Of a stretch of DNA of 6,215 nt, positions 5,077 to 6,215 are shown in pieces; within the stretch, counting starts at the first letter, position 1, and every line of letters begins with the position of its first letter. Position numbers and translations under genes: made by a program. Source of the stretch: Alphaproteobacteria bacterium (GTDB lineage: Bacteria > Pseudomonadota > Alphaproteobacteria > Micavibrionales > Micavibrionaceae); NCBI GenBank assembly GCA_016763095.1, contig JAESUK010000012.1, forward strand, positions 1-6,215. Reading direction: 5' to 3'. Under the pieces are notes generated by a model. The model was not told where the DNA came from. It did not search any database and saw only the letters and a list, made by a program, of their open reading frames with translations.

Positions 5077-6113
5077 CGAAAACAATGAAAGCCTTATCCA
5101 AGTTACACCCAGAAACAGGAATTTGGATGGTCAAAGAACTGCCAATTCCAAAAGTGGGGCCAAATGATGTTTTAATTAAAATTCAAAAGACCGCGATTTG
5201 CGGAACTGACCTTCACATATACAAATGGGATGAGTGGTCACAAAAAACAATTCCTATACCGATGGTTGTTGGTCACGAATATATTGGGATTGTCGAAGAA
5301 TACGGTAATGCAGTAACGCATTTAAAAAAAGGACAACGGGTGTCTGGAGAAGGACATTTGGTATGCGGGTTTTGCCGAAATTGTCGCGCCGGAAAACGTC
5401 ATCTTTGTAGAAAGACTGAAGGAGTTGGCGTGAATAGACAAGGCGCGTTTGCGGAATATTTATCAATTCCCGCCACCAATGTGTTTCCAATCCCGGATGA
5501 TATTTCCGACGACATGGCGGCAATATTTGATCCGTTTGGAAATGCTGCGCATACGGCACTATCATTTGATTTGGTTGGTGAAGACGTTCTTATCACTGGC
5601 GCAGGTCCAATTGGTGCAATGGCGGCGGCAATTTGCAAATATGCAGGTGCGCGCCATGTTGTAATCACAGATGTGAATGATTATCGTCTTAATTTGGCTA
5701 AAACTCTTGGGGCTACACGTACGGTAAATGTATTAAATGAAGATCTTAGAGATACAATGAAAGATCTAGGTATGACAGAAGGATTTGATGTTGGGCTTGA
5801 AATGTCAGGTGTTGAAAGTGCCTTTAAGCAAATGGTTGAAACAATAAATCATGGTGGGAAAATAGCTCTGTTAGGAATTCCGGCTAATGGTTCTTTTGAT
5901 ATTGATTGGAACCTAGTGATTTTTAAAGGGCTGGTTCTCAAAGGAATTTACGGTCGAGAGATGTATGAGACATGGTATAAAGTGACAGCAATGCTACAGG
6001 GCGGTTTGGATATCTCGCCAATTATTACACACCATTTCCCTATCGACGACTTCCAAAAAGGATTCGATGCAATGGTGTCTGAAAAATGCGGAAAAGTGAT
6101 CCTTGAGTGGTGA
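5073..6113 (+). CDS. tdh: L-threonine 3-dehydrogenase
   Basis: This enzyme oxidises L-threonine with NAD to 2-amino-3-ketobutyrate, which Kbl then cleaves. The product is 346 residues (E. coli Tdh is 341) and is a zinc-dependent medium-chain dehydrogenase. Catalytic zinc residues are C43, H68 and E69 (AICGTD, VVGHEY). The structural zinc is held by C98, C101, C104 and C112 (CGFCRNCRAGKRHLC). The NAD fold begins with TGAGPIGAM (175-183), and D200 of ITDVN probably binds the adenine ribose. Tdh signatures KWDEWSQKTIPIPMVVGHE, SIFDPFGN-like (AIFDPFGNA) and GIYGREMYETWYK are all present. The start taken here, ATG at 5073, overlaps the kbl stop. An in-frame ATG at 5085 matches the E. coli N-terminus (MKALSKL) and would give 342 residues; neither has a clear ribosome binding site, so the choice is open. 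Confidence 0.97.
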   Translation: MTKTMKALSKLHPETGIWMVKELPIPKVGPNDVLIKIQKTAICGTDLHIYKWDEWSQKTIPIPMVVGHEYIGIVEEYGNAVTHLKKGQRVSGEGHLVCGFCRNCRAGKRHLCRKTEGVGVNRQGAFAEYLSIPATNVFPIPDDISDDMAAIFDPFGNAAHTALSFDLVGEDVLITGAGPIGAMAAAICKYAGARHVVITDVNDYRLNLAKTLGATRTVNVLNEDLRDTMKDLGMTEGFDVGLEMSGVESAFKQMVETINHGGKIALLGIPANGSFDIDWNLVIFKGLVLKGIYGREMYETWYKVTAMLQGGLDISPIITHHFPIDDFQKGFDAMVSEKCGKVILEW

Positions 6114-6133
6114 GTAAAAAATGGGTAATGGCA

Positions 6134-6159
6134 GGCCATAGGTTAACCTTTGGCCTTTT
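6134..6159 (+). terminator. Rho-independent terminator of the kbl-tdh operon
   Basis: GGCCA and TGGCC pair around a T-T mismatch and an inner AGG/CCT stem with a TTAA loop (6134-6155), followed by TTTTC. It lies 20 bases after the tdh stop. A second small hairpin follows at 6162-6175 (ATAAG, TTGG loop, CTTAT) but has no T-run. The remaining bases to 6215 show no gene or other recognisable element. Confidence 0.75.
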
Positions 6160-6215
6160 CCATAAGTTGGCTTATCACTCATTGAACGCGGTATTTGCTA
6201 TGTATTAAGCTATAA

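Noticed and set aside
5254..5668. Several antisense and alternate frames inside tdh
   Set aside because: They lie wholly within tdh, whose zinc and NAD motifs are unambiguous.
5948..6182. Minus-strand frames spanning the tdh end and terminator
   Set aside because: They read through the terminator hairpin and the antisense of tdh, with no ribosome binding site or known domain.

Overview
The window looks like AT-rich chromosomal DNA from a gammaproteobacterium, probably of the Shewanella/Vibrio/Alteromonadales type. The main evidence is the threonine synthase, which resembles the enterobacterial ThrC along its whole length, and the E. coli-like Kbl and Tdh. No rRNA, tRNA, CRISPR array, transposase or integrase was seen.

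Layout, left to right. (1) At the left edge is the 5' end of a leftward gene (188 down to base 1, cut by the edge) for a small membrane-anchored or exported protein of unknown function. (2) About 317 bases of AT-rich intergenic DNA follow. (3) A rightward pair comes next: a 70-residue unknown protein (506-718) and a NYN/LabA-type PIN-like putative nuclease (760-1233). (4) A leftward calcineurin-like metallophosphoesterase (1228-2133) converges on the NYN gene, and the two overlap tail to tail by 6 bases. (5) A short stretch (about 2213-2314) reads as the last 20-30 residues of homoserine kinase (ThrB), with the rest of thrB missing. It is followed by an intact threonine synthase gene, thrC (2353-3669). 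(6) Just after thrC, a second scrap (3687-3770) carries a purine-permease (AzgA/NCS2-like) motif. (7) An intact kbl-tdh operon (3871-6113) has a 4-base ATGA overlap and ends at a convincing rho-independent terminator.

In metabolism, ThrC makes L-threonine from O-phosphohomoserine. Tdh and Kbl together convert L-threonine to glycine and acetyl-CoA, so synthesis and breakdown of threonine lie side by side. The most informative observation is that thrC is flanked by gene fragments on both sides: a thrB tail upstream and a permease scrap downstream. This suggests a thr operon piece that was moved, or an operon broken by rearrangement, rather than an ordinary thrABC locus. The left half (NYN, metallophosphoesterase, small unknowns) has the character of accessory DNA. 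No clearly new multi-gene system can be demonstrated from the sequence alone.
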